Positions 11,501-25,341 of a stretch of DNA of 64,000 nt are shown here, in pieces. A program made the position numbers and the translations under genes. Position 1 is the stretch's first letter. Every line of letters starts with the position of its first letter. Source of the DNA: Branchiostoma belcheri (lineage: Eukaryota; Chordata; Leptocardii; Amphioxiformes; Branchiostomatidae); assembly GCF_001625305.1 (NCBI RefSeq), contig NW_017803910.1, forward strand, positions 744,001-808,000, in the 5' to 3' direction. Below the pieces are notes generated by a model. The model ran no database searches and was not told where the DNA came from. It saw nothing but the letters and a program-made list of their open reading frames with translations.

Positions 11501-13000
11501 GACGGTTGCCCTTTTTTCTTCTCCTATTCGGCTTGAAGTCTTCAGACTTTAAATGCTTCAACCGTTCGGGAGGAATGTCTATGGTACAGGTCACAAAAAG
11601 GGTCTTTGTGTCCCAAAGCATAGAAAACCTCCCAGCGAAATCTCCTCCACAAAAGCATTTTTCACATTTCTTACGTCACTCAGCCTCTACTGACGCCGCG
11701 CTCAGAAAAAAAGGGCTAATTCTTCTTTTCTGATCAATTCCTCTGTCTGTCCGCCTGAAGTCACCGCCAAGACTTTGGAAAATAAAAAGCTTAAAGCTGC
11801 TTTGAGGATTTCTTGACAAGGGAAAGCCTGTTCAAATATGTGGTCATGCCGTCATACTGAAAGCATTAGTGTCCATTACACACCTGGCTTTTATGGTTTG
11901 GACAGACATCCTTTCTTGAACCATGCATTCTGCAGTTTCTCTTACAGTCTAATCTAAGATTACAAACTTTATCACCTTGGCTAAACTAAACAAAGAATGA
12001 CAGTCTTATCATATGTATCTAAAATGAAGCAGGGCAACTTCTTCAAACTTGTTTCCCATTGTGACATATTATTACATAATACAGTATTTATGAAAGACAG
12101 TGAGTCAAAATGATGTTTAATTACTGTGCCATATACCACCAACATTTATCACATGTGTCAAAAGGAATGCCGTTTGCTATCATTCAATATTTACTGACAT
12201 CCTGTAATTACTAGTTTACACCTGTGACCTTAGGGCACACACGTGTTCAAACAGGTAAATTAACATGGTATTAAACAGGGTTTCGGTTCCTATAGTAACA
12301 GGACTTACAGAGATTACACCTAAGAAAATATATGAAGAAAAACAAATAAATATATTTTCTCCCCTTTTTGTATATCTAAAAACACATCCAGAAAAAAATG
12401 GCTGACATCCTTTTCTATAATGGGGCTACATTTAAAAATGCTGAGCCAACTGACACAAAAATAAAGGTACGTGTCTTGAACCTTAATTCCCTTCTTAAAC
12501 ACACCTGATCTACCCATCTGAAAGTGTCTTCCAGACCACACCTACACCTAACTCAGGTGAGATCAACTGTCACGTAGAATTTACCTGCCAATTTAGACAC
12601 ATCCAGTAAACACTGTCAAAGGAAGTTGTCAGTGATACCATCTTTCCTCATAACTCACCGTGACATGCACCATTGTCTGAAGTGTACACATAAACACACA
12701 AACTGTAAAAACACTCACTTTACAGCTCTGTATGTAAGAAATGCTGCAGAAAACTGTGACAAGTTGGGCCAATTTGAAATGTTTTACTATGTAATATATA
12801 CATAGAGAGACATTTGTTGTTGTACAGTTTCTGTAACAATTTAATGTTTCTTTGAAACTATTGTACAGTCAAACCTCAACAAGTCAACACCTGTATATAA
12901 GAGCCATCTTGCATGAATCCGCATTGCATGAAACATTTCAAAAAGCACCAAAAAGTTGCTTTTTGGTGGTGCCTTAGAAAACTTTACCCATTGACACAAA
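8525..13000. other. No gene seen
   Basis: Mostly AT-rich DNA with microsatellite-like runs and short chance frames on both strands. A small perfect palindrome (TACTACTAGTAGTA) lies near 10856. Nothing here supports an exon of a known protein. Confidence 0.5.
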
Positions 13001-16000
13001 CAAGAACCCTGTATTAGACTTAAAGTATATTGTGACCACCTGTCTTCATAGACCACATTTTTTCTCAGTCCCCTGATGTTGGACAGTTTTGACTGTATAC
13101 TGGACCAGGTATTCATTTCACAACTGTATGGCAACTAGTGGCAAAGTCCTCACTATCTACGTACTCTAGAAATTCTCATTATGACTGAAGCCAGGTTCAC
13201 TTGCCAATGAATGCATTTCACGTTACCTGTACAAAATATTGTGTACGTTGTAACTACCTGTCCCCTCCCCCTTCCTACCCCCCAGGTGACATTACCTGAC
13301 CCATACCTGTACCACATGTATGTTTGATACTGATATACCGTCTGGTTACTTAACTCTTCACAATACAACAGGCTTACCTGTAAACGTCCGCGCTGAAAGA
13401 CGGCCCTGTCTCTACCTGTTCAGGGAAAAACGATCTACCTCGCCAACCGCCCCACAGGTGAGAGGACCTGTCACACCTGAGCAAACCTCGGGGAGGATGA
13501 TCCGCACCTGGCGGGAAGTTGTTTAGACACTGACCTTTGACCCTAACACACTTCTCTGACAACATGAGGTAAGTAACCTGGGGGTCGGTGACTTGTTTTG
13601 AGGTCGGGTATGTAAACTTTGGTCAGGTTTTTGTTTTTATTTTCAAAGAAATAGAGATTGAGGGACAGTTCAGAAATGGTGTGAGGTGGGTTTCAAGCTT
13701 CAAAGTTGCACAGGTTTGAATAGGTATAATGGATCTAAATTGAGTGAACGAATAACAAACAAAAAGGTGCCAACAACATTAAATCAACAATACAAAATGT
13801 ATAATGTATAATGTTTAACATTTCATTAGACACCATATTACACGAGGCTAGCAATTTGACAAGGTTGGGCACTTAACATTTATGGCTATATGTCAGATAT
13901 GAATATTTTATGCTAATGGTACCAGCATTCAATATACTTAACAGACTGCCATTGTGCCATAACACAGTAATTTCTACCTTTATAAAAGTATTACAAAATA
14001 CTGTAAATTCATTTATGCCGCATTGCAGCCAAAAAAAACACATTTCAAACATGTTACAATTTACAGTAGCCTGGCACGAAGCCAGTTCTATGGACAATGT
14101 CAGACCAAGAAGAACTCAGACCAAGAAGAACTCACATGATAACCCCCTGGTGACCCTCACAGACAAACATGAGCAAACATATCACATGATAACCCCCTGT
14201 TGACCCTCCTTTTACTTGAGTACACACAACCTAAACCCCACACTGGTATGCTGAAAACTACACTCTCATCCGACGAAAGATGAAAACTTTCAACAACGAG
14301 CTTTAGTTTCAACAACTGGCCAAGTTCCCAGGGCTTTTCAAAACACAGGAAACTATTCAGCTGTACTGCTTTACACCTTCGATAACCTTCTGCCAAACTT
14401 GGCACCTACAAACAAAAGCCAAGTTTATATACTGGGTCAATGAAAACGCAATGTTCGTCACAAGTAGGAACAACAATTGTCTCCTATAGGATTGTTGTAC
14501 ACGGTACTATGCCCCAATGAAGAACAATAAAGAAAACAATTATACTGCATAAAGGCATTCATCTTTTGTCGTCATATGCAATGGCAAGGTCACACCTTGT
14601 TTAATTGATTTCTTAGCCACAGAGTAGAGACTAGAAAGAAGAAGAAAACTAAATATTAATATATCATTACTGTTTGACTTCGTTCTGCCACAGGCTTGCA
14701 GATAGAAAACTGTTAAAATTTCCTCCACTTACTTGTAAACACTTTAATGTAGGCTTAAATGCATATCATTCTCTACGTGTGGTAGGTCATGATATCCATA
14801 CCATATACATCTCAACACTACAAGAGTCCACCACAAGTACAAAGACTTCTGTCTCCTATCCTAATTGCTTGACAGAGGAACACTTATTACCTCAAGGTCA
14901 TGAAGGTATTCTTTTACCCTTCCTCTTAAATTAGACCCTGACCTTTGCCCTGCTCATAATGGCAGTCATGTTAACATTCATGTTGGATCAACAGGAGTAA
15001 CAAAGACATTAGATGGGACAACAAGATTGGTCAAAGGGACCAGGTGTAACAACAAGGTGTGAGTGTCCACCTGTGAGTCAAAGTCAAGTGGTGTCCGGCA
15101 CAGCACACAACAAAACAATGTTTAGGTAGAAAATAATGATTCTGTAACATTTAAGGCCACACCAATTCAATTTGTTTGTTTTTTTAATACTAGATGGCTG
15201 GAAGTGGAAGAACAAGAAAACAGAGATGGTGGGTCTAATTCTGGTAAGACTTCATCTTTATCAATACAAGACAGCAAGTCAACCTTAAGTTTACCTAATT
15301 TAAATTTCCAAACAGGTTTGTATTACTTTTCATAATAAAATAAATTGCAATGCAGTGCCATAGATTGCAATGAACTTTGAAAAGTTACAAAATCACAATA
15401 GATTAGGTGAGACTGTATGAAAAACATTGTGGTTCTAGAGAAAACCACAGGTAATCCTTTAATGTTAGTCCAGATAATCTCCTAAATGTCATGCCCTGGG
15501 GGGCAGAAAGGACTTTACTTGTCAATTATGGCCATAGAATTGAATTGGATTCAGCAATCCTAAAGCACTTCAGTCAACGACTTTTGAAATTGTCAACGGT
15601 TTCACTCTTTCTGAGATCATCACAATGAAGTGTGTAGCATTTTTTAAAACACAGGAATTTCCAAAAACATTTACTAGTAACTAATACTTATATTCAAAGA
15701 ACAGGATTTTTTTTTGCTGTACTACTTAGGCCCACATCAAATTCATTTGTTTTTTCTCACATTAAAACAAAGAAAGTCTGAGGGGAAAATGAAGTCAGCC
15801 ACTGAAAGTTTTACAACATACTGGTAATGTCAGTGGTATCTAGTTTTGATAACAAATAAGGTGCACAGAAAAAGGCCTGTACAAAACTGCACACAGGACT
15901 ACTCCTAGTCCTATCATCTTCTGACATTCCCCCTTACATATACACCTGATACAGCAGTGTTTATGCCATACCTGCCATGTCACAGGAGGACAATGGGGCC

Positions 16001-17035
16001 TATTGTGCTAATGATGTGCTAATGGTAACACTAATGTGTAAAATTACACTTCCTAATGACTACCTGTCCACGTGATGCTTTCTAGGGTGTGAGGGAAGGT
16101 CAGGAAGCCTTCAATGGGCACAAAATTGGAATCATAATTAAGTTTATAATAAAAACACATTTCCTTCAATAATACTTCAAAGGATATCAATGCCATCTAG
16201 TTGTATGTTGCTGTTTTTTTTTTGCATGTTTCATTATGTGAACAATCGAACTCCAACTCACACCTGTTACTCAAGCAACTCAAGGTTTTGAAAACTGTCA
16301 GACATTTCAAGTAGCATCCACTACTTTTCGTCAGTGACTCAACTCCAATACTGCTTACTAAGTGCATATTTTATAACCTCCTGCACATCATCAATAGTCC
16401 TGCACACATGCACATCTGTAAAGTATACTGTGTGACAGCGGAAGTACGCTCTGTAGCCGTCGACACAAAAACATGCCGGCCACATTTCCAAACGTGGTAA
16501 AAATCCAGTCAGCATCACGAATGTGCTGTCTGACAATTTGGGTCCCATCAACATCAATAAAGCCAGGAGAGTTATGAGCCATGTAATACACCCCACATAC
16601 GTAGGACATTCCAACCAAACATGGTTCTAAATATACGGCAGAAAAAACAAACCAAACCAGGAACAGAGAGTGGTTTTGTTGTAAGGTCACAGTGTTTCTC
16701 AAATAACCCTGAACTAGTGCTTATTTTGGGAAACTATTTCTGGTAATTCATGCGTTATTCTTCAACTATTCTATTCATGACCACAAAATCACGTTCAGCT
16801 ATCAATGAAAAAGGCCTTTGAAGGACTGTGAATTTGTTTATTTTTGTGGGGACTTACAATTGTAATCTTGCATTAGGAGGGAATTAAAAAGGAGGTTTTC
16901 GCTATGCTAAAATTTATAATTATTCTATTGTAGTACCTGTACTGTACACCTAGCAATGCAACGAAAATACATTTTTGCACTGTTGTGATTGAGGTTACCG
17001 TAACAAACTACAAAAGTAAAACCACTGCGAGCATT
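13001..17035. other. No recognised gene; donor-like motifs clustered at 13.2-13.5 kb
   Basis: Between 13230 and 13520 the minus strand carries an unusual density of CAGGTA/CAGGTG motifs (splice-donor-like, also CACCTG E-boxes on the other strand), one of them after a GC-richer stretch (GCGCGGACGTTTACAG then GTAAGC, near 13375). This could be an untranslated exon of a leftward gene. At 16269-16350 there is a relative of the small TIR element found at 32482-32584. On the minus strand at 16339-16614 two overlapping frames look mildly protein-like (YFTDVHVCRTIDDVQEVIKYA, weakly reminiscent of FAD-linked oxidases), too weak to call. Confidence 0.3.
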
Positions 17036-17039
17036 TTAA

Positions 17040-17276
17040 CCCTTGTCCTGCTGGCATTCCTGGCACAATATTTTTCAATAATTTCATGTCTTAATTAGAT
17101 CATAGCCCCCCAATTTTTTTTGCCCTGCAGTGGCATAGTTACTTCCGCATTCGTTGCGTTTCGCTGCGGTGTGATGCGTTGCACGAGAAATACCCCCAAA
17201 TCGTACCTATACAGGGTGTTATATAGATGGTACTGTATGTGCCGCGCGACATATGTTGCGCACAGCAGGACAAGGG
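17040..17276. mobile_element. piggyBac-type MITE
   Basis: The termini are inverted copies, CCCTTGTCCTGCTG and CAGCAGGACAAGGG, each directly abutting a TTAA (17036-17039 and 17277-17280). TTAA target duplication and CCC-starting ends are the hallmark of the piggyBac superfamily. At 237 bases it has no room for a transposase. Confidence 0.75.
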
Positions 17277-17280
17277 TTAA

Positions 17281-20200
17281 GATTTACAGTTCGTAGATGA
17301 AACAAAGTTGATCATTGGTCATTACTTGGGGATCAACCAATCACTCATCACCATCTAAAATCTGCTTGAAACATGTCTGGACTAATGGAATGAGGGATGA
17401 AATTTCCATCTAAGCATCCTTTCTGAAATCATATAATGATACTAAGCAACAAATTAAGTAATCCTTTTGATACTTGCTGCATATTTCATAGATAGAAATA
17501 TCAACAATAGGATTTCATTTTTAATTGGTAGACTAAATGGCCAGCAAGAAGTAACCAAAGCACATGATTCTAAAGTAGAGTTTTTTAGTAAACACGCAGA
17601 AACTTTTTGGCATGTACTGAATCACATTAATTTTGTAACATATCTTTAAATGTTATATCATTAAACAGCAATAGATCTAACATAGTGACATTTTTTTATG
17701 AAAACATCAATTATACACATTAGACACTCTTGAACATGGATGGCATCTCTTGATTTGTCCCAGGGTTGAAAGTTCAGGGGCACAGGCAGCCACCCAGCAC
17801 AGATCAGGTATCAACTCTATTACTCTCAAGAGAAACAAAGACTTCCTGCACATGCAGGGCATCTTCAGCCTTCAGCTGCAATTTCTGAGAAAAGTAACAG
17901 GCGCTCAGGCCTTCAACCATCTAAACTTTCTAAAGCCTTTTTGCTCACAAGCAAAGTCATTTCTGATTGTGAGGTTGAAAAATTTATCATTGCTTTTATC
18001 AAAGAAATCTTTCTTTTTTCCTTTTATCAAAGATCTAGAGTCTACTGACATGTCAGCACAGCTTTTGAAAAATTAGTTTTTGCATTTTTTGGTTGCTTGC
18101 AACATGAAATGCCAATATGATTAAAACACTACCCCACATTCTTCCCAAATTTTGTTGCTGGTGCTCTCTTCAACTTGCTGCATTCATGCAAAAGCATGAA
18201 ATCGAATAAAACCAAAGTGGATTACCTCAAAATGGATTTCTTTGATGGGAAAATCCTTCCCTTCAAGAGGCAACCTCGTTATGTCCTAACCAATCAAAAC
18301 AAATTGCTGCGAAATCCAATTGTAGGTTTATGCTCATCAAAAAACAAATTACAGGGAAATATTTGCCAGAACTGTGGTTTTCCCTCGGTAAAATTTCTTT
18401 TTGTTTTACAGTGGGAGGGGGGTAGCAAGCAGTGTAATATCAACAGGACAGATTTGACCTACCTTATCTCAGTCGAGAGTTGAAGTATTTACAAACAGTC
18501 CCTGCCTGTGAGAAATCAAACAGCCCAGCTGTTGCTAGAAAATTATAACAGTCCCCTGTATCATAATCCTTTTGACTTATTGCTATAATCTGATATAGCG
18601 ATGCATAAAGTTGTGACTCAAAATCTCATAACGATATTAACATGTTTGTCATCAATTAGGAAAGCCCCATATGTTCTATAGATGTGAATTCAGAATGTCT
18701 ACTATGTCAACAATCTAGAGTATGATCTAGCTTGGGGGAAAGAAATGAACAACAGAATTTTGCTGTCTAACATTTAACGTTACAAACAATGGAAACAAAA
18801 CCATTTTGTCTCTCTCCCTGTCCACTATTACAAACTGTGCAGGAAATGATATTTTTCCAGTAGTCTTTGATATGATACTTGCACTATACAGGATAAATAA
18901 GTTGAATTTCGCCTAATCATACACATGTACATAAAAAATAAATCAACATCTATCTACACATGTATAATAAAAAAAGTCTTGTTTCTTTGCCAACCGAAGT
19001 CTTAAATTTAAAAGAAAAAAAAAGTTTTCCCTACAATATATCATGCCAGCCAGCTGAGTTACTGTAAATCATCAAATTTTCAGCCGTTTCATATTTACTA
19101 TGATAGTATAACACACTGTGAACATGTTCTATATGCCTCAACAATATGCTACTGTATTATTTCAACCACAAAAACTTCATGAAACACAGCAAAAAACTTC
19201 CTTTCCTCTCTCCTAACCTGAAATTAATTCCCACTAAATAAAAATGATATACAGTGTGGAGTTGTGTTTAATGTCAGTGCCAGTCTGGACATATTTAGAG
19301 CAGGAAGTGGTTGATATGCACCTGGTTCTTGTCAAGTACATGTCATGTGCTGCCCAGCACTGCTGACTTGTTGAAATACACATGAAATATGGAAAAGGAA
19401 TGTTTTCAGACAACGATGGGTGAGAAAGACGCATGCCAACTTCAATAGTATTCCCATGTTTTTAAGAAAATACATCAAGTCAATAGTACAGTAAATTCAT
19501 TAAGTTTTAGGGAGGTTATTTTCGTGGGAATGTCACACAACTTCGTCTGACCACTACCAACTCAGCTCAGCAACTCGGCCCAACTCCCTGGTCAACTTGA
19601 ATCAACAGTTCAAACTTGTCTGACAAAATATATATTCAGTATGTATGTAATACATTTAAGAAAGAATATCAAGCAGGGAATTATACATGTAACGTTACAT
19701 CTGTAATGTACCGGGTACTTAATATATGTCAGTTTATTCTAGATAACATGTTCGTTGTGTACCATTATCAAGTTTTACCATATCTTTTTTTTACCCAACA
19801 GGCACACCAACACAATGTTCATGGTAGGGAGGCCCTCAAGTACCTCTAGTATCTTACCAGTTCAGCTAGGCTGCTTCTGTATAGGTCTGTACAACAAGTG
19901 GTCAATAGGACCTTTTCAAGGTACAATGGTATGGAGAAGCAGAAAGCCATTGTTCTGCAAAACACTATTGTATATAGGGTTACACTCCAAACATGTTAGA
20001 AACAACTAGTTCAAAGCATAGGAATATTCATACAACTTTTAACATGTGTTTAACCAGCAAATCACAACACATGCTAACTATAAATTAGGAATAAAACTCG
20101 GAATATAATCAGCATATAATAACCATGTAACATGACCTCATAGCCTGTTGCTTTACACAAAAAACTGTCCATTTTTTAGCGTCAACTTTGAATACACATT

Positions 20201-21700
20201 ATGCAGCCCCCTATCTCGGCCCTAAGTAGCCCCCCTGAATACCCACTCAATGGAGAACAAAGCCACTGTACAACCGACATGACACCGGTGACCCTTTTTT
20301 CTCTGGTGTAGAATTTGAGGACAGTCTGGCAGTCGGGGACCACACAGTGGTGTAGGCAGCCTGTATACAAGCAGCTGTCATGGGAGGGTGGGATTGAAGT
20401 ATTGACTTTTTCACAGTTACAGACCTGGATTTAAAGCTCAAATGATTGTTCAGTTTTATATACATGTATGCATCACAAATAGTACAATGCTGGAGTTATA
20501 AACTATGATCAATCTGCATTCAAGAAAGCCAGTACAATAAGTTATAACAAAATCTGAAAAACACTACAATCGTTTATCACGTACAAACATGTGAAAAACA
20601 TCATACGCTTTATGGATGAGCAAGCAAAAATTGGATGTGAATGTGTGAGGGTAAAAATTTTCAATTGCATGTCTTATGTTTTTCAAATAGTGAAATGTTA
20701 TATATATTTATATACATCTTATATTAGTAATATTGACTGTTACATGTGAAGTCAATAAAATGTTGATTGTATATTCACCTGACTGCGATAGTGCATTTCC
20801 ATAGACTAAAATCTTGAAATTTGACTAAAAAGACTAAAAATTTGCTCAAAGCTGCAGAATCTGTAAACCCCATGTTCACCCTCTTATTTACCCTGCAAAC
20901 TTGGCCAATGTCAACATCTAACTGTTTCAACACCAAACTTACAAATTTGCTGATCCACTTTAAACAAGACGTGACAAACGCATAGATTTGTTTCCAACCA
21001 CTAAGTGTAAACTTGGCAATAAACTGGTAACCAGCCGAAGAACAGAAAAATCTGACCCCCAGAAACGTATTTTTCTGATACGCTGCGGGTTTGGAAACCA
21101 AGAGTTGATTTTATAATCTACCTTTGATGATTCTGCTCGTAAAAAAAATCTGAACGGTTTCCGTTACAAATTCTTTCCTTTTCGAGGAATCTAAAGAGGG
21201 GAAATCAGCTTATTTATAAGAGGAAATTGTGACAAAGGCGGACAAAAGGTGACAAAACATGTGGCACAATAGCGGTACTTCTGAGGGGAAATATTCTGGA
21301 AATGGGACAGTGGGCGGACTACATGTAGTTTACGGTATGATCCCCTTTCAGTTTCCATACCATTACCAAATTCGAAAATATAAACAAATCTGTCTCAATT
21401 CGAAAAGCACTGGTACATTTTTGGGGTAAAAGACACACCTTTGGAGCACACAACGGTTTTAGAAGTACTGTACATAAATAATTTGCGGTTGAATCTTGAT
21501 AAATGAGTCCAAAAGCGTCTGCTGTCAAAAGTTGAAAAGACACTACGACCAGCGCACAACTTCGGACGGTTTGCAGACGCCAAAGTTGCCAAACTTTCAA
21601 TATCACATTGCTATCAACACTACTCGCAAGCCTGTAAACATTTTACTAGCCGGTAGTGTCCTACAAGTGGTAAAACGGCCTGAAAATAACCGTCCAGAGC
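17281..21700. other. No gene seen
   Basis: AT-rich DNA. Open frames at 17750-18076, 18175-18483 and 20775-21101 have no recognisable domain, and I see no convincing splice sites around them. Confidence 0.5.
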
Positions 21701-21739
21701 AGGCCTCCGCGTGTCACAACAACGTTACATGATCCAGCG

Positions 21740-22070
21740 ACGGGACGGCGAGTCGTCGCGACGGGAGGCCGACTCACGAGCAACACACACCCGACACCTC
21801 CCACTACTCTCCCGTTTTCTCAACATTTCCAGCAACAAAATCGATACAAATGGCAAAGGGTGGTCTTTAGACACCTTATGAGGACACAAATGCAGGCATG
21901 TCGTTAGAAAGTAAGGTTAAATCGGTAAAAACTCACCACAGACGCGGCCGTCTTCTGTGCCCGATACCAACACCGCGTTCTAACCCCCTTATCACCCGTG
22001 GGAGGAGAGAGCGGCCCGTTGATTGGTCCGTGTAACATTATCTCTCTAATCTGCCCCCTGATTGGTCGAT
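21740..22070 (-). promoter_or_regulatory. Promoter-like region and first exon of a leftward gene
   Basis: A CpG-rich patch (21730-21800 and 21940-22020) stands out from AT-rich surroundings. Two CCAAT boxes in minus orientation (ATTGG at 22022-22026 and 22061-22065) lie upstream, on the minus strand, of a good donor (GCGTCTGTG then GTGAGT, exon ending at 21937). This would give a short untranslated first exon of a minus-strand gene whose body lies to the left. I could not identify that gene. Confidence 0.4.
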
Positions 22071-22116
22071 ATGAGGGCGTCCCACTGAGCGGCACATTGC
22101 AAAATATTTTGGTCAT

Positions 22117-24331
22117 CTCAACTTATCCGGCATTTCTGGAGTATGTCAGCTTTGGAAATAGTTGTACTTTTCTTTGGCTATTGGTAAGCGAATCAACAGT
22201 ATCCAACTCAACCTCAACTCAGCTATTCATTTCATGGTCATGATTTGGCAACTTGTAACTTACTCTATTACATAATAAACATGGGTTGAAACTGGCCACA
22301 AACAAAACGACAACAATGAGAAAGTTGACATTGTCACCTCAATTCTTTCTTCCAATTTTACAGACTGTTGAAACTATCGTTTGATTGAACTTGAACTTGA
22401 ACTTATTTCCAATCTCGGCATCATTTCTACTGTCTCTCAAGCGACATCTACCAGCCTCAGACAAAACTGCAGATAAATATCGAGCCACCACGCAAAGTCG
22501 TATTCTTTTCGTCCCTCTTGCTTCTTTTAACTTTAATCTTTTCATTTTATGGACCAACGCAAGGTGTAAGCTTGTAACGTTAATTGACTGTCAGAGAAGC
22601 CACAAAAAAGTTTCATCCCAACATCTGTTTGGATATTTCAGTGTCCTCACCAGGACACGTGACATTATTTTTTCCAACTGAACAGGTGTGTTGCTACGTA
22701 AGTTCAGAGGTATATGATATATCCATACAATGTTACAGTTACATACTGCAGTCGGGTAGTGCGTGTGATATGTCTATTATAACACGCTTAGACTAAAGAA
22801 TTATACAAAAGGTACTAAAAAAAAGCGTCGGCAACATAAAAGACAGGCTAATGTATTGGTAATGCCAGTCACAATTGTACCTGTCATAAGAAAGCACAAG
22901 TTACTATATCAGAGCTACCTGATATACACTGTCAAACACAAAATATGCAAAAAATAGATGTTCTTTATTTCGTCAGAGATATTCGGCGGGATACAGCGTT
23001 TCCCTACAGATGAAATTATCTGCCATATGGCAGACTACCAAGTCAAAAACCCGTCTATGTAGCTGTACAAACAAAATGTATTTTTGCCGAAGGACGTTCA
23101 TTGTTTGTCACCACGTTAGCCATATTTTTCTGATCTATTATTCATATCATAATTATACCTTAGGTTGGGCCACACGCCGTGTACGTAATATATCTCTTGT
23201 CACAATTGTACAAGTCAAACGTCGACGTCATTCACAGGCCTAATTACTGTATTTTTGGTATCTAACTCTTTATCTATATCTCATCATACGGTGGCCAGAT
23301 AGTGCGCTTTGTTTTCGGTTCCCAACGACTTTTTCTGGATGGAAGAAAGCTACGAGATTATGTAAGAATCCCAGAGGGTTTTTAGCTTGAAAGATGTATC
23401 TCAGGAAACCTTGTAAGTTGTTTTTTTATGATGTTTACATCCTTGGTATGTTTATAGACATCGACTTCGATCTTTGGCGTTATTGCTTTGTCATCCTTGT
23501 CCACAATTTTGAAAATCGTTTCTTTTACCACAGAATTTACATGATCGTTGGTGAAAATTACCAAATGACAACGGTCTGTTGATGATGTGTCGGTGTCATT
23601 CATAGTAAAGACAGCACACGGTGTTTTTTATGTAACATCCTTTCCCTCTTGAGGACGGTTTATATATCAAACAGCAGATCTATAGAGGCCATCTTTGTTC
23701 TTCATCCTTCTTCTTCTTTCTTTTTCCTCTTGAGATATTATGTTTATACAAGCCTCCAAACAGCAAGCATAGTCTCGTTAACATTTATGACTACACGTTT
23801 ATGATTAGCCATACTGTTAATTTCTTTGGTACGTTGTAGCATTTTATTGGTTTATATTTATGGTTATACATGGCATTTCTATCATCTGACGTAGGGAATT
23901 ATGTTCATATTTTAATTTGGCAGAAAGATGGCAAAATTGAAACTACCCCCGTGTTTGAAATTCCAAGACGACACCTGTGGAATATTAATTTGGCGATATC
24001 TAAATTGCGAGACATCCTTCATGACATGTATATTGTAAACATTTGGTTCAATTTGTCCACGTCACCCTGATGACGACAGTAGTTGGCGAGCTTCAAGCAC
24101 CACGTATACGTTTATGCAAAACATTTCATCGAAAAAGATCATCCACTAGTCAATAGTATCTGTCTGACATCTTACTCATTTTAATCCTCATCGTGAATAA
24201 ATGATGACCAGTATTATGTCAAGGTTAGTGTGCCGTTAGGAACAATACCAAAGTCGCAAACAAAATAAACATCATAAACATTCTCATGTCTCTCTCATCT
24301 ACTTTCCAGTTTTCTACAGGAAATGAGAAGG
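22117..24331. other. No gene seen
   Basis: AT-rich spacer between the leftward promoter-like region and the TATA-box gene. Only short chance frames are present. Confidence 0.45.
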
Positions 24332-24337
24332 TATAAA
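24332..24337 (+). promoter_or_regulatory. TATA box of candidate secreted-protein gene
   Basis: TATAAA followed 49 bases later by an ATG that opens a hydrophobic 13-codon exon ending in a good donor. The spacing would give a leader of roughly 20-25 bases. Confidence 0.4.
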
Positions 24338-24385
24338 ACTCATGCCCACGCCTGGGGTTCTAAATCCTACCAAGGAAGGTAGAGA

Positions 24386-25341
24386 ATGTGGCTGGCTATA
24401 ACAATCATGGTGGTTGCTTCTACTGGTAAGTATTTATCATTATTCTAAACTGAATCGTCGCCATACTTAGTATATTTCGAACAGGGCATGAAGTACACTT
24501 CAAGGTTATTTTTTTGTAAGTTAGATCTACATGAATATTCGGACCGGGTCACAAACGTCGATGCTCGAAAGAAGCCCGGCCGCACGCGTCAATGTACTGT
24601 GACACAGTGTAGTTCTAAGTGTTTTTCAAATACCGGCAAAACATTGAGACCTGTACGGTTTCAAAGTGCAAACCCAGAATGATAATAAGATTAGTGAGTC
24701 AACAACCCTATAACCACAAGGCCACCATGCCCTCTGTTCTGATCCATGTTCTAGCCTACGTCTCTGGCCTAGTGTTCTACCCGGACCAAACCAACGCCTT
24801 CTGTGAGACCGTCACCGGCCGGATTCATAGATTCATGACCAAGGACCACAAAAAGGAGTTCAAGAAGAAGAAGAGCAAGAGAAACCCGGTTAGTGACTTT
24901 TTTTTTCAGTTAGATACAAGGTTTGTTCTCTTTTGTCTTTGATGTGCAGTGAGTAACTTCTATCAGCCCATCAGCTAGAAACTCGAACGTTAACAGTAAT
25001 GAAACAGGAAAAGGAAAGCAGATACTAGTATATCTATCTATCCATCTATCTATCCATCTCTTACTCTTGCTCAGTGTAAGTAGAAGTTGCCAAACATTGT
25101 ATCTTATATAACAAACGCTGTGCAAAAAAATCATCTTCATGTATCCGATTTCACTTGCAGCATGCAATGAATGATATATCTCTGATATGTCTCAAGTGTT
25201 TTGTTAGTTTGTATTTATTGGGATGCTTGCCTTGAATGTTCCATGATACTAGTCTACTGTTGTTGTTTTTAAAATGGCTGTCATTCTTGTCGACAGTTCT
25301 CACGCGGGGCAAGCTCTGGATCCGACGAAGCCACATGGTGA
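24386..25341 (+). CDS. Candidate small secreted basic protein, unknown family
   Basis: This three-exon model was built by eye: 24386-24425, 24695-24888, 25298-25341. Lengths sum to 279 bases, 92 residues plus stop, with matching phases. Exon 1 encodes a hydrophobic leader (MWLAITIMVVASTG) and ends at GTAAGT. Exon 2 has an uninterrupted frame with another hydrophobic stretch (VLIHVLAYVSGLVFY), one cysteine, and a strongly basic tail (HKKEFKKKKSKRNP) before a GTTAGT donor. Exon 3 follows a good acceptor (GTCATTCTTGTCGACAG) and ends after FSRGASSGSDEATW. The acceptor of exon 2 is weak. Alternatively translation starts at the ATG at 24727, which has a very good context (GCCACCATG), making that hydrophobic run the signal peptide. 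I do not recognise the family; a secreted peptide is an inference from these features only. Confidence 0.3.

Noticed and set aside
16339-16702. Possible FAD-linked oxidase (L-gulonolactone oxidase-like) fragment on the minus strand
   Set aside because: Only a short stretch (RTIDDVQEVIKYA) looks similar. Two frames compete, and the conserved flavin-binding motifs are absent.
20775-21101. 108-codon minus-strand frame
   Set aside because: No conserved motif or splice context. It was considered as an exon of the leftward gene but nothing supports it.
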